Shown here: in pieces, positions 28,031-36,757 of the stretch | Position numbering within the stretch: the stretch's first letter is position 1 | How the letters are laid out: each line of letters starts with the position of its first letter | Origin: a virus | Length of the DNA stretch: 62,289 bases | Reading direction: 5' to 3' (one strand) | IMG/VR virus record: IMGVR_UViG_3300046009_002641 | Coordinates: 1-62,289 of that record | Program-made: the position numbers and the translations under genes | Notes under the pieces: generated by a model | The model's input: the letters and a program-made list of their open reading frames with translations, nothing else | Told to the model about the DNA's origin: nothing | Database searches by the model: none

Positions 28031-30070
28031 ATGCCATTTGAAACCCTGCGGATCATCCCCAGCGTTGACGTCGAAAAGACGCTGGCCGATAACGCGCAAG
28101 GCATTTCTGAATCTAATTATATCCGTTGGCGGGATAAGATCCCGGAAAAACGCGGTGGCTGCCAGCTATTCACCAATACCCAATTCAACGGATATATCAC
28201 CGATCTACATGCGTGGCAGGGGCTTGGAACTAAATATCTAGGAATTGGCACAACAACCAATCTATATTATTTCTCCAATAACAACGCCATCGACATTACG
28301 CCAAGATACAAAACAACCAATTTCCCGGTTGACGTATCTTGCACATCAGGGTCCAATCAGTTTGAGATTATTGATGCTGACTTTAGCCCTTCGACGTTTG
28401 ATACGGTTGTAATCAATACGCCCATATCAATCGGTGGCGTCATATTAAGTGGACCATACAAGGTCTATCAGCTTACTGGCGTAGATTCTTACATTATTCT
28501 TGCCGCTCAAAACGCAACGTCTACCGTTAATAATGGCGGTTCTGTCCCGCAATTTGTAACTTTTTTCAACAGTTCACTTGTGACGGTCAACCTGACAGAT
28601 CATCAGTATCTTGAGGGGCAGATCATATCATTTGTTGTCCCAACTACAGTTGGCGGCATAACGATTGAGGGAAACTACATCGTAGATGACGTAGTTCCGT
28701 TAACATCTTTTAAGATAAGGGCGGCAAATACTGCGTCTACGTCTGATACCGCTTTTATGAACGGCGGTATCGCCAATTACACCTATTGGCATACGCTTGC
28801 CCCGCTTCCGACAGGATCTGGATTTGGCCTTGGAGCCTATGGCTTAGGTGGCTACGGAACGGGTTCGGCCCCTCCGGCCCCTGACCTTGGCGACCAGTTA
28901 CAGGTTGTTGATTATTATTTGGATAACTGGGGCGAGACTCTAATTGTAAGCCCTGAATACTATCCAATATTTACATGGTCTCCGCTTCAGGGGTTCCAAA
29001 ACGCATCTGTTATCACGAACAGCCCCATGCAAAATCTTGGCGCATTTGTCGCCATGCCACAGCAGCAGATTATGGCTTGGGGTTCGACATATACTGGAAT
29101 CAGTGACCCGCTTCAGATCCGCTGGTCAGATGTTGGAAATTACAATGACTGGACGCCCTCTGTAACCAATCAGGCCGGCGGCTATCATATTCCGACAGGT
29201 TCGATCATTAGGCGCGGTATTCAGGGGCCGTCCCAGCAATATTGGTGGACAGATATTGATCTATATGTCGCCCAATATACTGGACCGCCTTTTGTTTATG
29301 GCTTTAGCAAAATTGGAACTGGTTGCGGTCTTGTTTCGTCAAAAGCAGTTGCCCAGTTGGGGTCAACTGTCTATTGGATGAGCCAAAAACAGTTCTTCAT
29401 GACTAGCGGGTCAAATGCTCCTCAGCCTATTCCGTGTTCGGTTTGGGACTTTGTTTTCCAGAATCTTGACTGGAATAATGTGGATAATGTTGAGGCCGCG
29501 CCCAACTCTCAGTTTAACGAAATTAGCTGGTTCTTCCCCTCTGTTAATTCACCAGACGGAGAGAATGACGCATATGTCTGCTACAACGTCCTGTATAATG
29601 AATGGGACTATGGTTATCTGTCTCGCACATCTTGGATCGATCAGTCTGTTCTGACGACGTCTGAGGGGCTTTACGGCCCTATTGGGGCTGGCAGCGATGG
29701 GTATATTTATATCCATGAAACTTCCAACGATAACGCTGGTACACCTATTAATGCTTCGTTCAAAACGGGTTATTTCTCACTGACAAATGGCAATGACCTT
29801 GTCTTTGTTGATTGGGTTCTGCCCGATATGAAGTGGGGCCAATATTCTCAGGCGCAGAATGCTGCGGTGAAAATAACATTCAACGTGACTGATTATGCGG
29901 GGCAAGAGCCTACAGCATATGGTCCGTTCACTTTCACCAAGAATACGCCATATATTGAGCCGCGTTTTCGTGGACGATTTGTTCAGATAGTCGTTGAAAG
30001 CACGGATGCGGGAAGCTTCTGGCGTCTTGGCTCCATCCGCTATCGCTATGCAACAAGTGGCCGCAGATAA
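28031..30070 (+). CDS. Tail hub / DNA-stabilisation protein, P22 gp10-like
   Basis: 679 residues, longer than P22 gp10 (472). It opens with ESNYIRWRDKIPEKRGGCQL, the recognisable beginning of this family, continues with many beta strands of a propeller-like fold (WHTLAPLPTGSGFGLGAYG, MAWGSTYTGISDPLQIRWSD), and has the characteristic WSDVGNYNDW phrase. It would plug and extend the tail below the adaptor. Overlaps the next gene by a TAATG junction. Confidence 0.75.
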   Translation: MPFETLRIIPSVDVEKTLADNAQGISESNYIRWRDKIPEKRGGCQLFTNTQFNGYITDLHAWQGLGTKYLGIGTTTNLYYFSNNNAIDITPRYKTTNFPVDVSCTSGSNQFEIIDADFSPSTFDTVVINTPISIGGVILSGPYKVYQLTGVDSYIILAAQNATSTVNNGGSVPQFVTFFNSSLVTVNLTDHQYLEGQIISFVVPTTVGGITIEGNYIVDDVVPLTSFKIRAANTASTSDTAFMNGGIANYTYWHTLAPLPTGSGFGLGAYGLGGYGTGSAPPAPDLGDQLQVVDYYLDNWGETLIVSPEYYPIFTWSPLQGFQNASVITNSPMQNLGAFVAMPQQQIMAWGSTYTGISDPLQIRWSDVGNYNDWTPSVTNQAGGYHIPTGSIIRRGIQGPSQQYWWTDIDLYVAQYTGPPFVYGFSKIGTGCGLVSSKAVAQLGSTVYWMSQKQFFMTSGSNAPQPIPCSVWDFVFQNLDWNNVDNVEAAPNSQFNEISWFFPSVNSPDGENDAYVCYNVLYNEWDYGYLSRTSWIDQSVLTTSEGLYGPIGAGSDGYIYIHETSNDNAGTPINASFKTGYFSLTNGNDLVFVDWVLPDMKWGQYSQAQNAAVKITFNVTDYAGQEPTAYGPFTFTKNTPYIEPRFRGRFVQIVVESTDAGSFWRLGSIRYRYATSGRR

Positions 30071-30429
30071 TGACAGACAATGCTATTATCACAGCAGCGC
30101 AGAATATTGCTGTTGCGATTAACAATTTAGTTAAATCCACTGCTGCTTTAAACGGAACCGCTTCGTCATCTACTTATGCAGGCGCGACCACGATTCAGAT
30201 AACTTTGGGCTCTGGCAGGTTGAATAACGTGACGGTGACTGTGGCCGCTGCTGTAAACATCAGCATTTATAACTCTAAGTCCACTTCGTCCATATCCGCC
30301 GAAAACCTTCTTGCCGTCGTCGATGCAAGCAATGTTGGCACGACGCTCTTGAATAAAAACTACACTGACGGACTTGTTCTTGATGTAGGTGCCGCTGCTG
30401 AAGCGAATATAACTTATTCGCCAGCATAA
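30070..30429 (+). CDS. Small virion protein, unassigned
   Basis: 119 residues; a helical N terminus (ITAAQNIAVAINNLVKSTAAL) then Thr/Val-rich strands (TTIQITLGSGRLNNVTVTVAA). Start overlaps the hub stop. Position suggests a tail accessory or decoration protein. Confidence 0.55.
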   Translation: MTDNAIITAAQNIAVAINNLVKSTAALNGTASSSTYAGATTIQITLGSGRLNNVTVTVAAAVNISIYNSKSTSSISAENLLAVVDASNVGTTLLNKNYTDGLVLDVGAAAEANITYSPA

Positions 30430-30442
30430 ATGGAAAACTGCA

Positions 30443-30976
30443 ATGCCCCTGCTTAAAGGTAAAAGCCAAAAGACCATATCCTCCAATATATCGGAGTTGG
30501 TTCATTCTGGTCGCCCGCAAAAGCAGGCAATCGCTATTGCTCTTGACACAGCCCGTAGAGCTAGGGCGTCGGGCGGAGCGAATAGAAAGATCTTTCATGG
30601 CCCAATTGTTACGCCGATTCCGGGAAGAACTGACCGGCTCCCTATCCACGTTTATTCGGGAAGCTATGTCATTCCTGCGGATATTGTTTCCGGTTTAGGA
30701 GAGGGCAACACTCTTGCCGGTTATGAAGCTATCAAGCGCATGTTTGGACACCACCTTAAGGCTAAATACGGCCTTAGGGGATCTTTTCATGAGGACCGGG
30801 AAGTTGTTCCGGTCATCGTGGCGGGTGGTGAGTATATACTTACTCCCGATGAAGTTGAGGCTGCTGGCGATGGCGACTTGGATTCAGGCCATGCCGCTTT
30901 GGACGCTTTTGTTAAATCTCAGCGCCGTAAGTTGAGGCAAAAGCTGGCTAAGTTGCCGGGTCCGGCTCAAGACTGA
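30443..30976 (+). CDS. Conserved phage protein with DUF6496-like N terminus
   Basis: 177 residues. The N terminus (KTISSNISELVHSGRPQKQ then AIALDTARRAR) matches a widespread phage motif that I believe is DUF6496. The C-terminal part has HVYSGSYVIPADIVSGLGEG and LAGYEAIKRMF, a block seen in podoviral virion-module proteins. The pairing and placement before the ejection proteins suggest a virion role; the molecular function is unknown. Confidence 0.7.
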   Translation: MPLLKGKSQKTISSNISELVHSGRPQKQAIAIALDTARRARASGGANRKIFHGPIVTPIPGRTDRLPIHVYSGSYVIPADIVSGLGEGNTLAGYEAIKRMFGHHLKAKYGLRGSFHEDREVVPVIVAGGEYILTPDEVEAAGDGDLDSGHAALDAFVKSQRRKLRQKLAKLPGPAQD

Positions 30977-30983
30977 GGTAACA

Positions 30984-31448
30984 ATGGAACTGCAAAATTG
31001 CCCTGACGTTCGTTTAGCTGAGCTAGACGATCTACCAGAGCTTATGCGTCTTACAAAAATAGCCTGTTCTGAGGACGCTCAGCACACTTACGATGCTGAA
31101 AAAGTCCTTGGCGTTCTTCGCCTTCATTTTGAAAAACGTGGCGGAGTTGTTGGTGTTGTTGGCGACAAAGGCAAAGAGCTAAAAGCCTACATCATCATGG
31201 TTATTAATGAGGTTTGGTATAGCCGCGATCATCATGTTCAGGAATTAAGCCTGTTTGTGGCCCCTGATCATCGCCGGTCTGACTACGCCAAGCAGCTTAT
31301 GCAGTTTAGTAAGCAGACGTCAGATGTTCTTAATTTAGATCTGACGATTGGCGTTTTGTCGAATGAGAGGACGGCCCCCAAGGTGCGCCTCTATCAGCGT
31401 CAGTTCCCGGCGGCGGGGGCTTTCTTTGTTTATCATCCTAAGAATTAA
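30984..31448 (+). CDS. GNAT-type acetyltransferase
   Basis: 154 residues with the GNAT strand-helix order: VRLAELDDLPELMRLTKIA at the start, ELSLFVAPDHRRSDYAKQLM as acetyl-CoA motif A (the usual R-G-x-G/A is relaxed to RSDYA), and APKVRLYQRQFPAAGAFFVY at the C terminus. Such genes recur next to ejection-protein genes in podoviruses. The target could be a virion or host protein. Confidence 0.78.
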   Translation: MELQNCPDVRLAELDDLPELMRLTKIACSEDAQHTYDAEKVLGVLRLHFEKRGGVVGVVGDKGKELKAYIIMVINEVWYSRDHHVQELSLFVAPDHRRSDYAKQLMQFSKQTSDVLNLDLTIGVLSNERTAPKVRLYQRQFPAAGAFFVYHPKN

Positions 31449-31459
31449 GGGCTAATACT

Positions 31460-34400
31460 ATGGGCAGCAAAGGCAGCGGCGGCGGCTCCAATCAGATGGG
31501 CTTTCAGGCGACAACCTCAACGTATTCGCCTAACCCGGAAGCGATGGCGGCATACCGCAATGCTCTTGGCATGGCTGAGAACGTAGCGCAGATCCCGTAT
31601 GAGCAATATCAGGGTCAAATGACCGCTGGCTTTACGCCGGATCAGTTAGCTGCTTTTCAGGGAACGCGCGAGATGCAAGGCATGGCCCAGCCTTACATCA
31701 ATGCTGCGACATCCGCTGTAAATCAGTCTTTGCAGCTTGCCGATCCGCGTAACTTTACGCCTGCCGCGCTTGATCAGTATTACAACCCTTATCAGCAGAA
31801 CGTCATCAACTCTACTAGAGCAATGATGGCTCAGCAAAATGCCCAGCAGCAAAATGATCTTACTGCCCGCGCCATTCAGCAGGGCGCTTATGGCGGTGAT
31901 CGTTCTGGCGTTGCCCGTGCGGCTTTGATGGGACAGCAGTCTCTTGCCAATCAGCAAATTCTGTCCGGTCTCCAGCAACAGGGTTATCAGCAGGCTGTTG
32001 GCCAATTTAACCAGCAACAGCAGCAGGCGGTTAACGCCGCTCAGCAAGGGGCTTATAGCCTTGGCCAGCTTGGCCTTCAGGGCCAGCAGGCTGCGCTTCA
32101 GGGCATTCAGGCGCTTCTTGGCACAGGCGGTATGCAGCAGAACCTTGCTCAGCAGCAGCTTTCTGCGGCCTACAATCAGTGGCTTCAGGCCCGCGCCTAT
32201 CCTTACCAGCAAGCCAATTTCTATTCTGGCATTGTGTCTGGCATTGCTCCGAATATGGGCGGAACAACCAACACGATGGGCTTTGGCACGGGCCAAACGC
32301 AGCAGCAGCAGGCGTCTGGTGGCGGCGGTGGCGCTGGACTTCTGACGTCGGCTCTTTCGTTCTTGCCGATGCTCATGGGCGCTTCTGATAGAGACGACAA
32401 AACCGATATTCAGTATTTGGGCAAGGACGAATCGGGCGAGAAAATTTATTCATATCGCTACAAGGGCGATCCAAAGTCTTACCCCAAAGTTGTCGGCCCG
32501 ATGGCGCAGGACATTGAAAAGGAAGATCCTGATCGCGTTTATGAAGTTGGTGGCCATAAGATTGTTGAGGGCCTTGGACATCTTGCTCCTAGTCAGCGCG
32601 AAGGCCGCGCCGATGGCGGCGGTATGTATAGCTCCCCGACTGTAGATCCGTATGCTTATCAGCAGTCTCCTTATCAGGCCGATCAGCGTTTTGACCCCGG
32701 ATTTTCCAAGGGTCTTGAGGCGGTCATTGATCCGGCCATGGCTAATAAGATTGCCTCTAGTCGCTGGGTCTCTCAGCCCGCTGATCAGAGCCAAAGCCAG
32801 CAGACGCTTGATGAGCAGATGCAATACCGGAATCCGGAATTTAATCTGTTCCCGTATTTCCAAGACGGTCAACAGTCTCAAAGCCCGTTCGATGGTAATT
32901 CTGAAAAGCATGAAATGTATGCCGATGGCGGTGGCGTTGGCGGTTTAGGCGACTTAATGAAGGCTAAGACCCCGTTTGGCGCTGCTAACCCTTATGTTGA
33001 GGCCATGCCGATTACCCCCGGCAAAGCTCATATTCCTGAACCTCCGAAAATGAACTGGCTGCCCGGCCTTCCGGGCGGTGGCCCGTCCAGCGGAGGCGGT
33101 GGTGGTGGCGGCGGCGGTGGTGGAGGCATGCCAAAGCTTCCTAAGATGGGTGGATCTAAGGCTGCTTCGGCTGGCGCTGCGGCCCCGTCTGAAGCTGCGT
33201 CGGCTGAACACGCTGCGGCTCCTACGGCTGAGGCTTCGGCTCCCGCTCCGGTTGCCGACGCTGGCGCTGCGGCTGCTCCGGCCATGGATGCTGGTCTTGG
33301 TGGCATTGGCGGTGGTCTGGAAAATATCTTTTCCGGACTTGGCGGCATGTTGCCGATGTTCAATCACGGTGGCCGTGTGCATATGGCTGATGGTGGCGCT
33401 GGCGCTGCCGGCGGTATCGGCTCCAGTGGATTTGCTGGCGCTGAGGGCCTTGGCGCTGGCGCGGTGAAGGGAGTGATTGGCGAGTCTGGTTCTGGAACGC
33501 TTGGCTCTTTGGCTCCGGCCATCAAGCTTGCCCCGACTGAAGGCCCGTTTGGCAAAATGTCTTACGGCAACTGGCTTGATCGGGCTATGTCGCTTGATCC
33601 GGGCCGTCAGTTGACGCCGGAAGAACAGGGGCAGCCTTCGCTTCCCAAGCCGGGAACGCAGGGCAACCGTCCTTGGCTTCCGGGTGAGACGCAAAGTCAG
33701 GTCATCGGAAATCAGAATCCGGGCCTTGATCCGTTGATGATGATGATGGCTGGCGGCAAAGGCGCCACAAATCTTGCTCTTGGTGCGCTGATTGGCCAGC
33801 AGAACGCGGCTAATTCTGCCCGTGAACAACAGGCTGCGGCTCAGGCCAAGCGCGCTTCGATTATGTCCAGTCCGCAAACTCCGGCTGGCTATTCCCAGTC
33901 GCTGGCAAGCAATATCGTCAATCCGCGCACGGGCCTGTTCAACGTGAACTACGGCACCTACTACATGCCGCACTATGCGGAAGGTGGTCGCGTTGGAATG
34001 GCTGATGGTGGTGAGCCGTCCCGTTATAATCCGACTGCCCGTGATCTGGATTACTGGGCTAGAACCGTCGCCAAAGAAGCCGCAGATCAAGGTGACAAGG
34101 GCATGGCGGCTGTCGCTTATGCCATCAAGAACCGTCTTGAAAGCGGCAAATATGGCCGTTCAATTGCTGACGTTGTGACGGCCCCAAAGCAGTTTTCGCC
34201 TTGGAATCGTGAAATGCGCGGCACTGCTGCTGATCCGCGTCGTATGGACACCAATAGCCCTACTTATAAAAAGGCTATGGAGATTGTTCAGGGCGTTGCG
34301 TCTGGCAAGATTGCTAATCCGATTGGATCTGCAGTCAACTTTGCTAACCCGGCTCTTTCCAGTGCGCGTTCTTTACGGACTTGGATTAATCCCATGATCC

Positions 34401-36757
34401 GTAGCGGAAACGCTATTCGCATCGGCGAACATGTATTTGGGACGCCGGGCGGCGCTTCTACTGGCGCGCGTCGTTATGCGGTTGGGGCCCCCTACGGCTC
34501 GCCGTTTAGCACTCCGACGACGGTGGCAAAGGTCCATCCGGTGACGGGTGAGCATCCTGTTGTTGCGGCTGATCAGCGTCTGGCTTCGCAGCCTACGCCT
34601 GCCCCTGCTCAGGTAGTCCCGACGGGTAGCGTTTTAAATCGCATTAATCCGGCAGATCCTTCTGGTCCTCTTCTTGGGCAATTTCCGATCCCGCCTTCGG
34701 CTAAGATGCCACAGACCGCTCCGGCTCCGCAAAAACCCGGTTTTAGTCTTGCGAGCCTTAGCCCTGTTGGATCGGCACAAGCTGATGAAGCTGGACCGTC
34801 TATGCCAGAAGGTGTGATCCCGCGAATCCGTCCCGGTTTTGAGTCTATTCAGGGTCCAAGCCAGTTGGCTGGGTTGCAGGCGACGAAGCAGCTTAATCCT
34901 AGCTCCTTGAACGCCGCCATGGGAACGCCCAAGACTGGTATTTCAGGTCTTGATATGGAAAGCTTCACTCCTCCCGGAATGGCCGGTGATCGTGACCTTA
35001 TGGGCGCGCAGCCGCAGGGATTTGGCACATTTGCACCGTCTGATATGGGTCCGCAGGCGTCCCAACCCGACATGCCTTGGGATCGTCCAATTGTTGCTGA
35101 AAGTGAGCCTGAGCGCGCTGCTCCTTCCCCGGCTCCGAAACGTGCTGAGCCTGCCGCTCCGGCTGGTGAGAATGGCAAGTTCTTCGGTGACTACCGCGAC
35201 TATGAACCTTGGGCTAGTGACCCGATTGGCAAGGCTCTTGATGAAATCATGGGTGAGAAGCCCATGTCCTTGCACAAGGGCGCGTCTATGTGGGACGTCG
35301 GCGGCGGCGAAACATCCGGTGGCGGCTTCGACCTTGGCGATATTGGCGATCTGTTTAAGCAATATGGCGGTCGCGTCGGCATGGCTGACGGTGGAGATCC
35401 TCTTGCTAATCTTGATCCTGAAATGCTCAGCGATGAGCCGATGGATGAGGACCAAGCTGGGTTTACGTCAGAAGCCCTTGCCGCCGATGATCAGGTTGAC
35501 CCGAATGACCGTATTGTTGCGACAGACAGACCGGAGCAGCGCGAACAGCCGCAGCAGCCGGGTTTTGGAGGCCTGACTTCTCCGATCACCGGCAAGCCGA
35601 TGACTTGGGGTCCGGCCTCTCAGGCGCTTTTGGCGGCTGGACTTGGCATGATGGCCTCTGATCGTGTGAATCCGCTTCAGGCGATTGGCGAAGGTGGCTT
35701 GCGTGGTCTTGAGTATTATCAGAGCGCCTCTGCCCAAGAACGCGCACAGCAGGCTGCTGAGGCCCGCTTAGCCCGTGAAATGGAGCAGCGCCGCACAACT
35801 GAGCAGCATTGGCAAACCGAAATGCAGCACAAGCGCAATGTTCTTGAGGCTGCGGAACGCGCGCGTCGGACGGGTAAGATCGGCGTTATCGGGACTGATG
35901 AATTTGGCTATCCGATTCGCGGGTGGGTGTCTGGCGAAAACGTCGGCCAGCCGCTTGAGCCGTCGCGTGGATCTACGTCGCGCACGACTCAAACCGGCGC
36001 GGAAGGTCTGCATGGTGAGGAGTTCTTGAATACGCTTCCGGGCGATACTGCGCTTCAGGTTAAATCAATTGCTGAAGGCAGGCAGGCAATTCCTCCGGGC
36101 CGGTATTCTCAGCCCCTCCGTCGTGCTGTTACTCAGTATGATCCTGATTATTCTGAACAGCGTAAGAAGGTTCGTGACTCATTTAATGCGACTGAGCCTA
36201 CTAAGGCGGGCGGTCAAATCATTGCTGGCAACACGGCTATTGGTCATCTTGGCGAATTGTCAGATGCGGCTCATGCCCTTGGCAATACCGGCTTCAAAGC
36301 TTGGAATTGGGCTAAGCAGCACGGCAAGAGCATGACTGTCGGTAATCCAAAACTTGAGGCTTTTGAGGCGACCAAGGATCGTTTCATTGAAGAAGCTACG
36401 AAGTTCTATCGTGGAACTGGCGGAACTGAAGCCGACATTCAGCGCGCGATTGGTCGCATGAGTTCGGCTAATACTCCGCAGGAACTTGATGCGGTTATTG
36501 CTCAGGAAGCCAAATTGTTTGAGAGCAAGGTCAATGCTCTTGAGGATCAGTGGCGCAAGACGATGAAGTCTGACGCCATTGAAGTTGGCGACATCAACTA
36601 TGGTGTTGTCCGTGGTCACGCCAAGGATGCTCTGGAAAAAATTCGCTCTCGCGTCTCTGGTGAATCTGGAAGCATAGAGGCCATGGCCAAGAAATATGGC
36701 ATGACGCCTGAGCAGCTTCGTGCAAAATATGAAGAAATGAAAAAGGGACGGCAATAA
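31460..36757 (+). CDS. Giant ejection protein with cell-wall hydrolase domain
   Basis: 1,765 residues. The first 300 are Gln/Ala-rich helices. At about 308-366 lies SDRDDKTDIQYLG ... YSYRYKGDP ... VVGPMAQDIEK, which resembles the start of an S74 intramolecular chaperone but is internal. Gly/Ala/Pro-rich low-complexity linkers follow. At about 860-980 is a SleB-like hydrolase domain (DLDYWARTVAKEAADQGDKG ... AVAYAIKNRL ... TAPKQFSPWN), expected to cut peptidoglycan during DNA entry. The C terminus is helical. Motifs such as GGRVGMADGG occur at five domain borders. Such size and make-up fit an internal virion protein released at infection. Confidence 0.8.
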   Translation: MGSKGSGGGSNQMGFQATTSTYSPNPEAMAAYRNALGMAENVAQIPYEQYQGQMTAGFTPDQLAAFQGTREMQGMAQPYINAATSAVNQSLQLADPRNFTPAALDQYYNPYQQNVINSTRAMMAQQNAQQQNDLTARAIQQGAYGGDRSGVARAALMGQQSLANQQILSGLQQQGYQQAVGQFNQQQQQAVNAAQQGAYSLGQLGLQGQQAALQGIQALLGTGGMQQNLAQQQLSAAYNQWLQARAYPYQQANFYSGIVSGIAPNMGGTTNTMGFGTGQTQQQQASGGGGGAGLLTSALSFLPMLMGASDRDDKTDIQYLGKDESGEKIYSYRYKGDPKSYPKVVGPMAQDIEKEDPDRVYEVGGHKIVEGLGHLAPSQREGRADGGGMYSSPTVDPYAYQQSPYQADQRFDPGFSKGLEAVIDPAMANKIASSRWVSQPADQSQSQQTLDEQMQYRNPEFNLFPYFQDGQQSQSPFDGNSEKHEMYADGGGVGGLGDLMKAKTPFGAANPYVEAMPITPGKAHIPEPPKMNWLPGLPGGGPSSGGGGGGGGGGGGMPKLPKMGGSKAASAGAAAPSEAASAEHAAAPTAEASAPAPVADAGAAAAPAMDAGLGGIGGGLENIFSGLGGMLPMFNHGGRVHMADGGAGAAGGIGSSGFAGAEGLGAGAVKGVIGESGSGTLGSLAPAIKLAPTEGPFGKMSYGNWLDRAMSLDPGRQLTPEEQGQPSLPKPGTQGNRPWLPGETQSQVIGNQNPGLDPLMMMMAGGKGATNLALGALIGQQNAANSAREQQAAAQAKRASIMSSPQTPAGYSQSLASNIVNPRTGLFNVNYGTYYMPHYAEGGRVGMADGGEPSRYNPTARDLDYWARTVAKEAADQGDKGMAAVAYAIKNRLESGKYGRSIADVVTAPKQFSPWNREMRGTAADPRRMDTNSPTYKKAMEIVQGVASGKIANPIGSAVNFANPALSSARSLRTWINPMIRSGNAIRIGEHVFGTPGGASTGARRYAVGAPYGSPFSTPTTVAKVHPVTGEHPVVAADQRLASQPTPAPAQVVPTGSVLNRINPADPSGPLLGQFPIPPSAKMPQTAPAPQKPGFSLASLSPVGSAQADEAGPSMPEGVIPRIRPGFESIQGPSQLAGLQATKQLNPSSLNAAMGTPKTGISGLDMESFTPPGMAGDRDLMGAQPQGFGTFAPSDMGPQASQPDMPWDRPIVAESEPERAAPSPAPKRAEPAAPAGENGKFFGDYRDYEPWASDPIGKALDEIMGEKPMSLHKGASMWDVGGGETSGGGFDLGDIGDLFKQYGGRVGMADGGDPLANLDPEMLSDEPMDEDQAGFTSEALAADDQVDPNDRIVATDRPEQREQPQQPGFGGLTSPITGKPMTWGPASQALLAAGLGMMASDRVNPLQAIGEGGLRGLEYYQSASAQERAQQAAEARLAREMEQRRTTEQHWQTEMQHKRNVLEAAERARRTGKIGVIGTDEFGYPIRGWVSGENVGQPLEPSRGSTSRTTQTGAEGLHGEEFLNTLPGDTALQVKSIAEGRQAIPPGRYSQPLRRAVTQYDPDYSEQRKKVRDSFNATEPTKAGGQIIAGNTAIGHLGELSDAAHALGNTGFKAWNWAKQHGKSMTVGNPKLEAFEATKDRFIEEATKFYRGTGGTEADIQRAIGRMSSANTPQELDAVIAQEAKLFESKVNALEDQWRKTMKSDAIEVGDINYGVVRGHAKDALEKIRSRVSGESGSIEAMAKKYGMTPEQLRAKYEEMKKGRQ

